Under the pieces are notes generated by a model that worked only from the letters and a program-made list of their open reading frames with translations, made no database searches and was not told the DNA's origin. Both the position numbers and the translations under genes were made by a program. Shown here in pieces: positions 1 through 10,702 of a DNA stretch of 64,000 nt. Origin of the DNA: Protea cynaroides (lineage: Eukaryota; Streptophyta; Magnoliopsida; Proteales; Proteaceae); the NCBI GenBank assembly GCA_028583415.1, contig CM053269.1:56905007-56969006 (forward strand), read 5' to 3'. Position 1 is the first letter of the stretch. Every line of letters starts with the position of its first letter.

Positions 1-579
1 AAATGAAAAATAAGTTTGGTATTACATATGTGCAGAATAATTTTTATTTAATCATCTTCTTCCTCACATCTCCCTTCCTAATGCATGCAAGAATGAGCTT
101 TGGACCATTGGTTGCAGCACATTCGATCATTGCCAAGCAACTTGAGCTTTCCTCCGTTACCAACAAGTCCTCCAAATCAAGGCAAAAGATCGTCTAGGTG
201 ACTACAAAAAGTCTGCAAAAAGATATTGAACCATAGCAGTACCCCTAGAGTTCTAGTTGGATCCCACTAACAAAAACGTTATATGCAAAACATTACTCCA
301 CCGCAAGACATACAAAAGGTAATCAAAAGACACAATATGAATATGGAATACAAAATTAACATCCAAAAACGAGGATTACCCAGATCAAAGATCAAAGATC
401 AACACTAAAACCATAAAGTTAGCAAACCCAAGTTGCAGAATCCAACGCATCTGCTTAATACCAATCACAGAGTCCAACACAAATATTGGCCTAGACTTGA
501 CCGCCCAGATCCTCCCAAAGATTTGTCTGGTGCGGACAAAAACAATGAACGTCACTCTCACTCCAAATCCGATCACTAA
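1..579. other. Intergenic DNA, no gene recognised
   Basis: This stretch holds only short accidental open frames with no family resemblance that I recognise. It ends at the TAA (577-579) that abuts the TIR element starting at 580. No RNA gene or clear regulatory block was seen. Confidence 0.5.
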
Positions 580-2886
580 GGCTGTGTTTGGTATCATTTT
601 TGTTTTTATTTTTCTGACAGATTTTTGTTTTTGTAGGTGTTTGGTATGATTTTTAAAGATTATTTATGAAAGAAAAAAATAAAAACAGACTCAAATTCAA
701 AAAGAGATTGAGACATCTTTTTTTATTTTTGGCCAAAAATCAATTTTGGTTGTGTTTTGCGCAACTTCAAGTTGCACATGGGTTTTAGGTATGCAACAAC
801 TCTAAAGTTGAGGGTAAAAATGTAAAATGGTCTTAAAACACAACTTTCCCCTCCTCTTTGATCTTCCCAAAAACTTCTCTACTAAAAGCTCTTGTCTTCA
901 AAGAAGTGAAAGCACCACCCATCATAACTACTTGAACCCTTATCGGGATGCCAGAAGCTTCGAAAGTTTGCCATTCGACGACGCTGGAATTGCTTGAACC
1001 CTTACCGGGATCAGAACCCTGGTTTAGTCTGATTTTTCTCCACTGCAGTTGTTGGGGTGACTTGTTCAATTCAACCAAGTCGCATTTGGTTGAAGGTTTT
1101 GAGTGTGTTGGTCCGGTTAAAATGGTGAAATCGTGTGAAAGGCCCTCACGATATTCATTTGAATGAATTAGGGGTTTTGGTACAAAGTTGTCAGAGATGT
1201 CTGAAACATAGATTGATAAGATTCTAGAGAATGAGAGAAAAAAAATTCTTCTGCTTTTCAATGTTTCCTTCTGACTTCCAAGGTAGGCTTCGGCGACGAT
1301 CGTCTTCTTGGTGGAGTTAGACGTTAGCCCAGAACTTGGAATAACAACTCTCTACCCAAATTTTCTTTGACTTTGTACCTTTACATTAACAGGTTTGTTC
1401 TTCTCTCTCCTGGTCCGTTCGAGTAGCTTGAGCTAAAAAAACACTTTGGGAAGAAATTTGCTGGTTCTACTTCCCGACTTATGGTTTTAACCATTGAGCT
1501 CGGCTACAACTTACAAGACAACGATAGGAAGAAGCCTGAAATTGTTGGAGATCAATTACTCGTAATTTTAGTTTTAAAGATTTTTAGTTAATGTCTCTTG
1601 CTCTGTTTTGCTTTCACCCTAAATTTCCTTTTTTTCTTGTTTTTTTTCCCCCTAAATCCTTCTCTTCTATATCGATTGCTCGTATGGACTTTGTATCACA
1701 AATTCGGTGGTTCAAGTTTTGTTTAGATTTCTGATTTGGTGCCTTCTTGGTCTGAATTTTCGCTTGATTTGGTGCCGTCATGTTGTTGAGGTTCTAATTT
1801 GAGAGATCAAAGTGGGCGGCAACAGCTTGTTTTGGATTGCGGCAAGAAAAACAAGGTCTATCTTCTAGTGAATTGTCGTAGGGATCGTTACACTTAGAGG
1901 ACACCACAAGAGATATCAATCCGGCACCAGTGGCTTCAATTCCTCCCTCGGGCATTAGTTGTTGGTTTTGTGAAGACTGACATATATAGGAGACTTGGCT
2001 GGAGTGGGAAGATATGGAATGAAAAGGTTTGGTGAGAAAATTATTTGTAGAGATAGGTATACCAAATCTATTTCTATTTTTCAATCTATTTTTTCTATTT
2101 TTTATTATAGTTGCCAAATAATATTTTATTTTTTATCAAAAAATGGTTTTTAAAAATGTTTTTTGATAAATAAATAAAAATCAAAAACAAAAATAATACC
2201 AAATACAACCTTAGTGATCAGATTCATACCAGAACCCAACATCGCTAAGAGTAATGGACTTCCAACGATCCAACCAAAGCAGAAGATTCAAGAAAGACAA
2301 AAACACTCACAGTAATAACAAACCCTATCAAGATTGTTGGACAAATTGAAATTTTTTGAATCAAGGATTGGAGAACCAGAGATAGAACAAGTAACCCATC
2401 TAGAATCCAAGTCGCTTTGGGTCTACTCTAAAGTTTTTAACTCTGGGAGGAGTCAGGATTGCAAGGTGTGAATGAGAAGAGTAATGGAGGGAGAAGGAGA
2501 CAGTTCGTTTCCTTGATCCTGGAATCGCATTTGTGGGGTTGTGATCAGGGTACCCACCAATTTGGATTTCATAAATTCTAGGTCTAGAAATACTTTATGT
2601 TCATCAGGAAGGAAGAAGCTATAGTTGGGGAGGGTCTGAGGAAGGCGGGTTTATAAAAAATATGGAAATTACCTTGTTCTCCTCTCATTGGAACACATGT
2701 TCATTAGTTTTTCGGCAAAAATAACTACAATCTGTTTTTGGGCAAAAATCAAAAAGAGGTTGATCTGATTTTGAATTTGTTTTTATTTTTTTCTTTTCAT
2801 AAATTTCATGCAAAAATGATACCAAACATTCATAAAAATAAAAATTATGAGGAAAATTAAAAACAAAAATGATATCAAATACAGCT
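580..2886. mobile_element. PIF/Harbinger-like non-autonomous TIR element
   Basis: The left end reads GGCTGTGTTTGGTATC and the right end, reverse-complemented, reads AGCTGTATTTGATATC. Similarity between the two ends continues inward for roughly 150-170 bp with interruptions, including an A-rich block near 670-690 that is mirrored near 2780-2800. TAA flanks both ends (577-579 and 2887-2889), matching the 3-bp TWA target duplication of PIF/Harbinger elements. A third, inverted copy of the terminal sequence lies inside at about 2100-2212. No transposase frame is visible, so this is a deletion derivative or a nested pair. The interior holds short frames (for example minus strand 833-1261) that might be captured gene sequence, but I do not recognise them. 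Superfamily assignment rests on TIR style and a 3-bp duplication only. Confidence 0.6.
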
Positions 2887-3340
2887 TAATTAGGTTAGAG
2901 TTTTAGATTCTCTATTGATTGATTGATTGACTTTTTCCCGGGTAATATTTCATAGATTTTTGACTAATTTTATAATTATGTATGAACTTATGAACATATA
3001 AAATAAATAATATATTATATTTGAACTTAATAAATTAATGTTTTGGTATTCAGATTTCAGACTCATTAAAACATAACCGACCAAACTGATTAGTAATTAA
3101 TCATGGTTTTAATGTACGGGACTTTGAATGACTGATTATTCTCTTATCCTATTCTTAAAAATGCAGGCACTGACTCAGATCCAGATCGATTGACACCCCA
3201 GGTAATTAATATTTTCTATTTTTTTAATATTTAATAATAATTTAAAGGAGGCATGCGAATCATAACTCATAAGTCCATTACCACGCGTCGTTTAAGGTAC
3301 ATTCAAAAAATTAAACAAAAGTGTACCCTGTCATTTTAGC

Positions 3341-3543
3341 CACGTGTCCAAAAAACAATGTGACCGGCCAAGCGTCAACGATATCAGACGTGTGGGCCCG
3401 AACGTGTCAAAATCTGTTACCGTTACGTAGACGTTTGTAATTGGACAACTCACAACTGGAACGGAGATGAAGAATAAAGTCAGAATAATTAAATTGTATG
3501 GCGATCTCATATACTAGGATCTTGCCACGTGGCATTGTTTCAG
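3341..3543. promoter_or_regulatory. Cluster of ACGTG (ABRE/G-box) motifs
   Basis: Four ACGTG cores lie within about 200 bp: CACGTGTC at 3341-3348, ACGTGTG at 3388-3394, ACGTGTC at 3402-3408 and the palindromic GCCACGTGGC at 3534-3543. Such motifs bind bZIP factors of the ABF/AREB type, and clade A PP2C genes are classic ABA-induced targets. The cluster is about 3.3 kb upstream of the PP2CA-type start codon and is separated from it by a LINE relic. It may be an ancestral promoter part pushed away by that insertion, but function is inference. Confidence 0.4.
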
Positions 3544-4383
3544 TTTAAATTAAATAAACTTAAATGCACAATAGTAATGCCGAATATATTATATTATAAA
3601 TCAATAAAAATAAGATAAATTACAGACTGGTATTTGATGTTTTGAGAAACTACATCAAAGCTACCTAAAGTTTCATAAATTGAGTTTAAATACCTAAATC
3701 AGATTAAAACTACTTAGAATAGACATAATTCCAATTATACCCTTTGGTTTTCATGTTACGACATGATTAGTCTTTTTATTTGACAATGGAAACAATTGTC
3801 AAGTGGAAAAACATGTAGGAATTTGAATGATGAATTTGTTGGATTTTGGCAAAATTCCAGTCAAGGATCTCATACATGGTTCCTCCAAAATATTGTTGGA
3901 ACTTATAACTTCGATTTCTCTCAAATCTAAGATCAGATCGATTTGAAATTTTCTAAGGTTGGTTGTTTTACATTGCAATCCAACAAGCAGCCAGGCAATC
4001 GTAGATTGAACGAATGGAAAAGGAAAATGTAGTTGAACTTCAGTCGAGATATGTTCAACAAGAGAGATCTCTTCTACAATTGTGAGATGTTCTACAATTA
4101 TGAGATTACGATCAATTTTCAGTGAAAAATTTGCGAAGTAGGATAAAAAAAAGTGCAAAGAAATAAGTATATGAGATTAAGTGCATGAGAAAGTTTCGCC
4201 GAAAATCTGGCCAGTAATTCTTCTCGATACAATATATTCTCTGACTGGATATTTTTTTTGCTATCAATCCGAGTTAATTTTATTCATTAAATAAAAGAGA
4301 AGTACATAAATATTCCTTACATAGGTGTAAAACGCCCACCTTCAACATTGCCATTAGCAAGGGCCACCAAAGGAACAAATCAT
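3544..4383. other. Intergenic DNA between ABRE cluster and LINE relic
   Basis: AT-rich sequence. A 119-codon minus-strand frame (3799-4158) has no recognisable domain and is not supported as a gene. The part from about 4250 is probably the 3' tail of the adjacent minus-strand LINE. Confidence 0.4.
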
Positions 4384-5113
4384 CTATTGAAACCAATATC
4401 TAGGCCTGTGGGAGGCATCCCACATAACCTCTCTAGCTATAAATCTTGGACAAGAAGTCCAATCCTCCATTACTCTTTCACGTGCTCCTTTTTTAGCTAG
4501 CAAATCAGCGACAATATTTATCTCCCTATAGCAATTAGTTATTCTGAGTTGACACTTATCTAACGAATTAGATAATGTCCTCCATCTCTGCATAAATTCC
4601 CAAGGCAGGGATTGAGACGATATAGCAAGTAAAGCAGCACTGGAATCCAACTCAAGCCATATCTTGTAGTAACCGACCCTGATCACCTGTTGAATACCTC
4701 TAATTGCTTCATGCAACTCTGCAAAGTAATTCGTTGTGACACCAATCTTTTCTACAAAAGCATAGATCATAGCTCCTCTGTCAGATCTGATCACACCACC
4801 CGCACCAGCAGCACCTAGGGTTTCCCCGACTGCAACCATCAGTATTTACCTTGCATGGTGGTCTTCTCCAAACCAACTCAATAACTACATCACGTTTCTT
4901 GGCTTTCTTTTTTAAAGAAAAAAGACGACACACTCTCAAGTCCTCCGTAGACTGCACCACGCATTGGGTTCTATCTAAGAAATCCTTGCATCCTCTCATA
5001 ATCATCGCCCAAATTCTATCCTACCTAAAGGCAACATTACTGAAGACTGACTGATTTCTACAATACCAGAAACACTGCAGGGTCAAGAAGAAGGCACCCT
5101 TCCACGAATTTGG

Positions 5114-5340
5114 CTCGTCTCAAGTTCGAAATGAACTTGAGACTTGCCAGTGTCTGTCGGATGGCCGACACCTGGCATTCCCTCTCATCTCATGGTATAA
5201 GAGTGATTGTAAAGAAAAGTAAAAAAAAAAATTACAAAAACACTCAATCACTCTCATACCGATAGATGGGAAAGAGTGTCAGGTGTCGGCCATCCAGCCG
5301 ACACTGGTATTTCTCAAGTTCAAGACGATCCTCTCCCCCT
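5114..5340. mobile_element. Hairpin MITE, copy 1 (CTCGTCTCAAG ends)
   Basis: The two halves are inverted copies. CTCGTCTCAAGTTC opens the left arm, the right arm ends in AGACGATC, and the internal arms carry CCAGTGTC...GGCCGACACC and its mirror GGTGTCGGCC...GACACTGG. An A-rich loop sits near 5220-5235. A second copy begins at 5508 with the same left flank (GAATTTGG). Both lie in the LINE relic. No coding capacity. Confidence 0.75.
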
Positions 5341-5507
5341 TCCACACAACCTTCATGGACACCCCTTTTGCTTTTCAACTCCACTAGGACAGCATTGTAT
5401 TGTCATTATCAAAATCTAGAACAATTACCCCAAATAATCTACCCAAAGCAGACCAAGTCGGTTTTACCTCCGGACATTCCAAAAATTAATGATTGGTATG
5501 AATTTGG

Positions 5508-5736
5508 CTCGTCTCAAGTTCGACATGAACTTGAGACTTGCCAGTGTCGGTCGGATGGCCGACACCTGGCATTCCCTCTCATCTCATGGTATGAGAGTGA
5601 TTGTAAAGAAAAGTAAAAAAAAAATTACAAAAACACTCAATCATTCTCATATCGATAAATGGAAAAAAAAATGCCAAGTGTCGACCATCCAACCGACACT
5701 GGTATTTCTCAAATTCAAAATGAACTTGAGACGATC
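5508..5736. mobile_element. Hairpin MITE, copy 2 (CTCGTCTCAAG ends)
   Basis: Near-identical in its left half to the copy at 5114, with more divergence in the right half. The right end GAACTTGAGACGATC mirrors the left end better than in copy 1. The shared 8-bp left flank suggests either a local duplication that carried some LINE sequence or insertion into similar targets. It is one member of the CGTCTC-ended hairpin set found across the window. Confidence 0.75.
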
Positions 5737-6009
5737 TTCTTATGATTGGCATTTTCTATAGCAGACTTACACAGAGGAGAACGTGAAGCCAGCACAACCC
5801 CTTTTCTTTGCAAGCATTATTCAGTCGGCATCCTTTTGGAACACCTCCAGGCAAACCATGAAAGAAAAGGTGTCAAAGGTTTATTCCAAACCATCATAGA
5901 CCATGATTGCACTGTGGCCGACTTCACAGTAAACACTCCAAACTTATCCCCTGTCGAAACCAAGATATCCTTGTACCCATTGTTAAGTGGGATCTCAGAA
6001 GCACTTTGA

Positions 6010-6822
6010 AAACACTCTCTTTAAACAGAGGAGGAGTCAACAATTGGCTAACACCATTTCCCATGACTAATAAATCTCTCTAGAGACTTACTGGAATTCT
6101 TTTATTAGTTGTTTTGACTATCTGACATTAATGGAAGACAACTGAATTAAATGATACCTGAAGAAGATGAAAAGACTAACATATTGTAATATGGAAACTC
6201 ATAAGTAAAATTAGAATTTTATCCTTAATCTTAAATATAATTTATCAAAACGATAAGGACCTCTAATGCAATTTCTTTAAACTTTAGATACAATGGGTGT
6301 AGTAACCCATCAAAATAAAAATAAAAACCGGCGGAAAAACGAATTCCTGGAAAGGGTAGCTAGGAGGACCACATGCGTGTCAGAAAAGGAAGGGCTCATC
6401 TCTCCTGGTGTCAGACTGTGATTGGGTCACGTCTCCATTGTCGGAATGGAGCGATATACGTGTTGTGTTTCTGCATAGGAGAGAGAGACCAGGTAATGGA
6501 TGGACGGCTGAGATGGTATTCAGTTGCCAGAAAAACACTACGTCACACCCAACCGTACCTGTCGAGGAACCCCTTCGAGGAGATCGAGGTCCCCTCTCTA
6601 AAAACCCTTCCATGGAGGTTCTCTCAGAAGGGTACGTTCCAGCGATCAGAGTTTTGGGAATTCTCCAGTTCTATATTTTCGTTTCCTACAGTAACAGTAA
6701 GAGATCTTTTAGGTTCTCAGCGATTCTTTGAAGTCTTATTGATTCTTGTCTCCGGGCTTCGATTGCTGGAGGATCAGAAGGGGAGGAAGGTGGGAGAGAT
6801 TAGTTCTAGAGAGAAATCAGCA
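6010..6822 (+). promoter_or_regulatory. Probable promoter and 5' leader of the PP2CA-type gene
   Basis: No gene is seen here. The stretch after about 6360 is GC-richer and contains GCGTGTCAG at about 6373 (similar to coupling element 3), GGTCACGTCTCC near 6425 and TACGTGTT near 6457. These are ACGT-type cores of the kind used in ABA-responsive promoters. An in-frame reading frame extends upstream of the chosen ATG but has no family similarity, so I treat it as leader. The transcription start is not determined. Confidence 0.35.
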
Positions 6823-8412
6823 ATGGCCGAAATATGCTGTGGAGTTGTCAGTGGAAGTGACACGACAGCGCCGTGCGAGCCCAGTTCACGAGCGGCGAGG
6901 CGAAGGAGAATGGAGATCCGTAGGTTCAAGTTCATCGCCGGCGTTTCCGTACCGGAGGAAGAAGGACGGAAACGTTTGAAACGAGAGGTTTGTCCGGATT
7001 TATCACCGCGTGAGTGCGAAAACGCAGTTGAAAACTGCGGTGGAGCTGCAGAGGTTCTGCAACGTCGTTTGGATTTAGAGGCGGAAGACGAATCACCGGT
7101 AGCGAATGAGGTCTCCAATTCGCTTTCGAATGGATCCTCGATCCCGTCGACCTCAAGCCCTTGTAGTGCCCCGGTGGTGTTCGACCAGTGCCCTAAGTAC
7201 GGTATGACATCCGTGTGCGGCCGGAGAAGAGATATGGAAGACGCCGTGGCTATTCACCCTTCATTTTGCCGGCAGGATTCCTCTGGATTGCATTTCTTCG
7301 GCGTTTATGACGGCCATGGATGTTCTCATGTATGATGTGTTTTCCCTCTCTTTCTTCCTGTACTTTCTCTCTCTCGTTCATCCATCTAGGAGAACTGACA
7401 TGATGGTCTGTGAATTGTTTTAGGTGGCGAAATCTTGTAAAGAGCGGCTGCATGAGCTGGTAAAGGGAGAGTTAGAAGACCGGGAAGGACCCACAGCGGA
7501 GTGGAAGGAAGCGATGGACCGAAGCTTCACTCGCATGGATAAGGAGGTATCAGAATGGAGTAGCAGTGTACAGAGCACGAATTGCAGGTGCGAGCTCCAG
7601 ACGCAAAAGTGCGATGCCGTAGGATCAACCGCAGTGGTTGCCATCGTAACCCCAGACAAGATCATCGTGGCTAACTGTGGTGATTCCCGCGCTGTACTGA
7701 GCCGTGGTGGGAAGGCCATTCCGCTCTCAATTGATCATAAGGTGAGAATGAAATTCATGGCAATTTATATAGTAAAACTCTGCATTCTATATGTAAAAAC
7801 GATGGAGAATTCGGTAGATCTGGCGATTCCATGATTTCATTTGTGCCTGATGGCGAATTAAAGCTTTTGGTTCTCTAAATAAACAAGAAAAATGTGGCTT
7901 AGATCTTCGAAACTGCAACAGACGAAAAAAAAAAATCATTTTTCTTCACTGAACTTAGTTTTTTTTTGGGTGATTCACAGCCAGATCGGCCGGACGAGCT
8001 AGCTCGGATACAGGCAGCAGGAGGCCGGGTGATATACTGGGACGGACCAAGGGTACTGGGAGTTCTTGCCATGTCAAGGGCTGTAGGAGACGACTACTTA
8101 AAGCCGTACGTTATATCGGAGCCGGAGGTGACGATAACTGATCGGACGGAGGAGGACGAATGCCTGATACTGGCGAGCGACGGGTTATGGGATGTGGTAT
8201 CGAACGACACAGCCTGTAGTATTGCTCGAATGTGCCTCGCTGGTCAAGCTCCATCGCCTCCTGTATCGCCTGGAAACAGTGCCGGCGACGATATAGTTGG
8301 CGTCGCCGGCGAATGTTCAGACGCTTCCATGTTACTGACGAAAGTTGCGCTGGCTAGACATAGTACGGACAACATCAGTGTGGTCGTTATCAATCTCAAG
8401 AAATACTTGTAG
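6823..8412 (+). CDS. PP2CA: Clade A protein phosphatase 2C, PP2CA/AHG3 type
   Basis: Mg2+/Mn2+-dependent Ser/Thr phosphatase. In the known family it dephosphorylates SnRK2 kinases to hold ABA signalling off and is itself inhibited by PYR/PYL/RCAR receptors. Three exons: 6823-7329, 7424-7741 and 7981-8412, all GT-AG, giving 418 aa. The start MAEICCGVV matches the AHG3 N-terminus (MAGICCGVV). The PP2C domain runs about 125-415: CGRRRDMED (132-140), VYDGHG with D163, DSRAVL, DHKPDRPDE across the exon 2/3 junction, SDGLWDV with D342, and TDN with D405. W295 in RVIYWDGPRVLGVLAMSR is the tryptophan that clade A enzymes insert into the ABA-bound receptor gate, so receptor regulation should be intact. 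An Arg/Lys-rich N-terminal stretch (25-55) could aid nuclear targeting. The gene appears intact. Orthology to PP2CA rather than another clade A member is from memory alignment. Confidence 0.93.
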
Positions 8413-8881
8413 CTGCAGATTCCAGTTCAACCGTTCATATTTCACCGGTCCGGTTAGTTTATAGACTAGGTTTCTTTTTCTTTTTTTTTCTTTTTTTTCT
8501 TTTTTTTTTTTAATGTTAAGAATCTCTTTTTGTTGTTTCTTGTGATGTGGGGTTAAATTCCATGAAACTCCAAGGAAAAGGAGGTGTTTATTGGAACAGA
8601 ATTTTTTTCTTTTTTGGGGTGAAATATTGTAACGGATTTCATCAATTTGAGACGAAATAGTGGAAAAGGAAATCACCATTATCTGATTATTTCTTTGGCT
8701 TTCTTATGAGGAAAATTTAATTTTAAATATATGATTATTTATTCACATGTTTAATTCATAAGATGAACAATATGGGTATAAAGACTATAAGGGTATTAAA
8801 TTATATGGAATTATTTAATCAATTTATGTTATAAAATAAATGTGTATTTATTTACTCTATTTAAATTCTCTTTCAATTTTT
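8413..8881 (+). other. 3' flank of the PP2CA-type gene
   Basis: Contains the 3' UTR, with T-rich tracts near 8470-8512 and GT/T-rich sequence that would suit plant polyadenylation near 8590-8650. The cleavage site is not determined. After about 8700 the sequence is plain AT-rich spacer. Confidence 0.35.
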
Positions 8882-8950
8882 GTGAAAGTGGTCTAATGGT
8901 AGAATATTACCCTGCCATGGTATTGACCTGATTCGATTCCTGACTGATGT
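8882..8950 (+). pseudogene. Degenerate tRNA-Gly(GCC)-like sequence
   Basis: The run GTGGTCTAATGGTAGAAT, followed by an anticodon arm with loop CTGCCAT (anticodon GCC) and a TTCGATTCC T-loop, matches plant nuclear tRNA-Gly(GCC). The acceptor stem no longer pairs well (GTGAAAG against CTGATGT), the T stem is disrupted and the variable region is about one base short. It is either a tRNA pseudogene or the head of an old tRNA-derived SINE. No A-tail or SINE body is evident. Confidence 0.65.
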
Positions 8951-10055
8951 ATATAATTCTGTCAGTGTACCTTAAACCAGTGCGAGTGAAGAAGCTAGCC
9001 TATAAGCATTTTGAATTCAAGAGACTACATGGAAGGATAAAAAAATGAAGGAGTTTGAAGGATTTAAACTTTAGTATATGAGGATTGAGGATATATAAAA
9101 ATAATAACAATGTAGTATTGGATAAATAGATACGGTGATAGGATTAGTAAGTCATAATTTTGGGAACATATGGATAGATTAGTGTAAAGTTTTAGACAAA
9201 CAGAAAAGATTATTAGGGTGATCTGAATTGGTATGTCAGAAGAAATTGTAAATGTACGTGGAAAATATGGTTTTCAAATGAGGAACGAGGAGGCAACTTC
9301 AATTTTAGATTTTATTGTGATTTATGATTTATCCATTATAAAAATATATTTTAGGAACATTTAGTAATCTTCAAAAGTGGGAGTCATAGTAACAAAGTAA
9401 ATTTCTTTCTAACTAAAAGGTCTGATAGGTAAGGATTGTAAGATTATAAGCTACGACAAAGTTGTTTGAGATGGTATAATAATGTTTGACAAAAGCCGTT
9501 TGATATTTCAATACAGATGAGTGATTTGATTCTAATTGAATGATCTACTTAAAAGAGTTAGGAACAAAATTAGGAAAGGTAGTGAGAAAAAACTGTAAGT
9601 TGGGTGGCCCATATGCCACCTGGCCTCACCTAAGTTGATTGATTAACATTAGGATCCTGGGACATGTGGCACCCAGATCACCGTCCATCCTTAATGGAAG
9701 GAAACGGTTGGTCTATAAATAATCCAAAAGGTGGGGTCTTGTGCACACTTAAGCAATCAGAGAATTTCTATCACATTCTCTTTTGTCTGAGATTAAGGAG
9801 TACACAGAAACTCTACCTCATTCCCCTCTCTCTTTTCTTTTCTCTGTGCAGCAGGGCATATCAAGGTAGATCAAGAGGAGGACATCGGTTGGACGGACAA
9901 TGGTTGAAACAAGTCACACTGGAGGTATTTATCTTCCGCATTAATCTTCAGTGTAGGGATGGTAAACTCTTAGAAAAACATCTATAATTTAAGCTTTGTT
10001 TCAAATATAACATCAAATAAAATTGATTGAAGAACAAGAATTCAAAAAATTGATG
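8951..10055. other. Intergenic DNA
   Basis: Mostly AT-rich with no gene recognised. A short GC-richer block near 9600-9960 has a TATA-like element followed by a pyrimidine-rich leader (listed separately) and could belong to an old LTR or an unrecognised transcript. Confidence 0.4.
9713..9722 (+). promoter_or_regulatory. TATA-box-like element with no recognised gene
   Basis: CTATAAATAA lies about 35 bp downstream of an imperfect palindrome (CCGTCCATCC...GGAAACGG) and is followed by a pyrimidine-rich stretch (about 9770-9850) and a possible CTGCAG/GTAGATC splice-like context. It resembles a pol II promoter or the U3/R part of an LTR. No coding region follows. Confidence 0.25.
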
Positions 10056-10272
10056 TCATTTAATGAGGACAAAACTTTGTTATTTGTGTATTGAAATATA
10101 AATAACATAATTATATCGTCAAAGTTGAAGATCATTCACCATCTTTAATTTAAGTTTAATCGAATTCATTTAATTAGGACAAAACTTTGTCATTTGTGTA
10201 TTGAAATATAAAATAAAATAATTCGTATAGTCAAGTTCAGAGATCATTCACCATCTTTAATTTAAGTTTAAT
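10056..10272 (+). repeat. Tandem duplication, two units of about 108 bp
   Basis: Unit 1 (10056-10165) and unit 2 (10166-10272) share TCATTTAAT(G/T)AGGAC at the start and ATCATTCACCATCTTTAATT near the end, with a few indels around the middle. Non-coding and AT-rich. Confidence 0.85.
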
Positions 10273-10385
10273 AACTCAAGATTAAACACGGTATTAATTA
10301 GTATATAGGAAATACAACCGGTGGAGTGGTCCTCACTTAACCTTATTCAATATGATAATTTCATTGACTAAATATATCAATTTTG

Positions 10386-10387
<2 letters not shown>

Positions 10388-10419
<32 letters not shown>
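10388..10419. repeat. (AT)n microsatellite
   Basis: About 16 AT units followed by a G tract. A further (ATTT)n run lies near 10669-10702. Confidence 0.95.
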
Positions 10420-10421
<2 letters not shown>

Positions 10422-10671
10422 GGGGTATGTTTAGATCATATTAAAATGTGCATCAAACAGGTGTAAAACGGAGGTATCATAGTCCGTTGTTTTATAAACA
10501 TTAATGAAAGATAAAAAGAAAATACGCATTCTTTAAACAATGTACAAATCCCTTTTTTGACCAAAGAAAATTTTATTTTAAATATTAAATAAAATAAAAT
10601 ATGAGGATCACACATGTTTGTTTCCTTCTAATAATATAAGAGTCACATATTTGTTTGCCTGTGTGATTATT

Positions 10672-10699
<28 letters not shown>

Positions 10700-10702
<3 letters not shown>

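Larger units (their letters stand above)
4384..6005 (-). mobile_element. LINE (L1-type) ORF2 3' relic: zf-RVT plus RNase H, broken
   Basis: Read on the minus strand, about 6005-5740 encodes a decayed zinc-finger/reverse-transcriptase-associated (zf-RVT) segment with the tell-tale CKSAIENA-like stretch. About 5005-4384 encodes a plant retroelement-type RNase H: NTDG at the start, AELHEA, LELDSS and a terminal ADLLAKKGA, which supply the expected D-E-D-D acidic residues. The RNase H frame is broken by a single-base insertion near 4817, just after the VNTDGCSRGNP stretch, and the zf-RVT part has stops. Two hairpin elements (5114-5340 and 5508-5736) sit between the domains. No upstream reverse transcriptase core remains, so this is a 5'-truncated, dead copy. 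It lies between the ABRE cluster and the PP2CA-type gene. Confidence 0.75.

Noticed and set aside
833..1261. 142-codon minus-strand frame ending MGGAFTSLKTRAFSREVFGK
   Set aside because: Looks faintly gene-like and could be captured sequence in the TIR element, but I cannot name a family, so no CDS is called.
6373..6822. Upstream in-frame extension of the PP2C reading frame (150 codons)
   Set aside because: No resemblance to PP2C N-termini. The ATG at 6823 gives the family-typical MAEICCGVV start.
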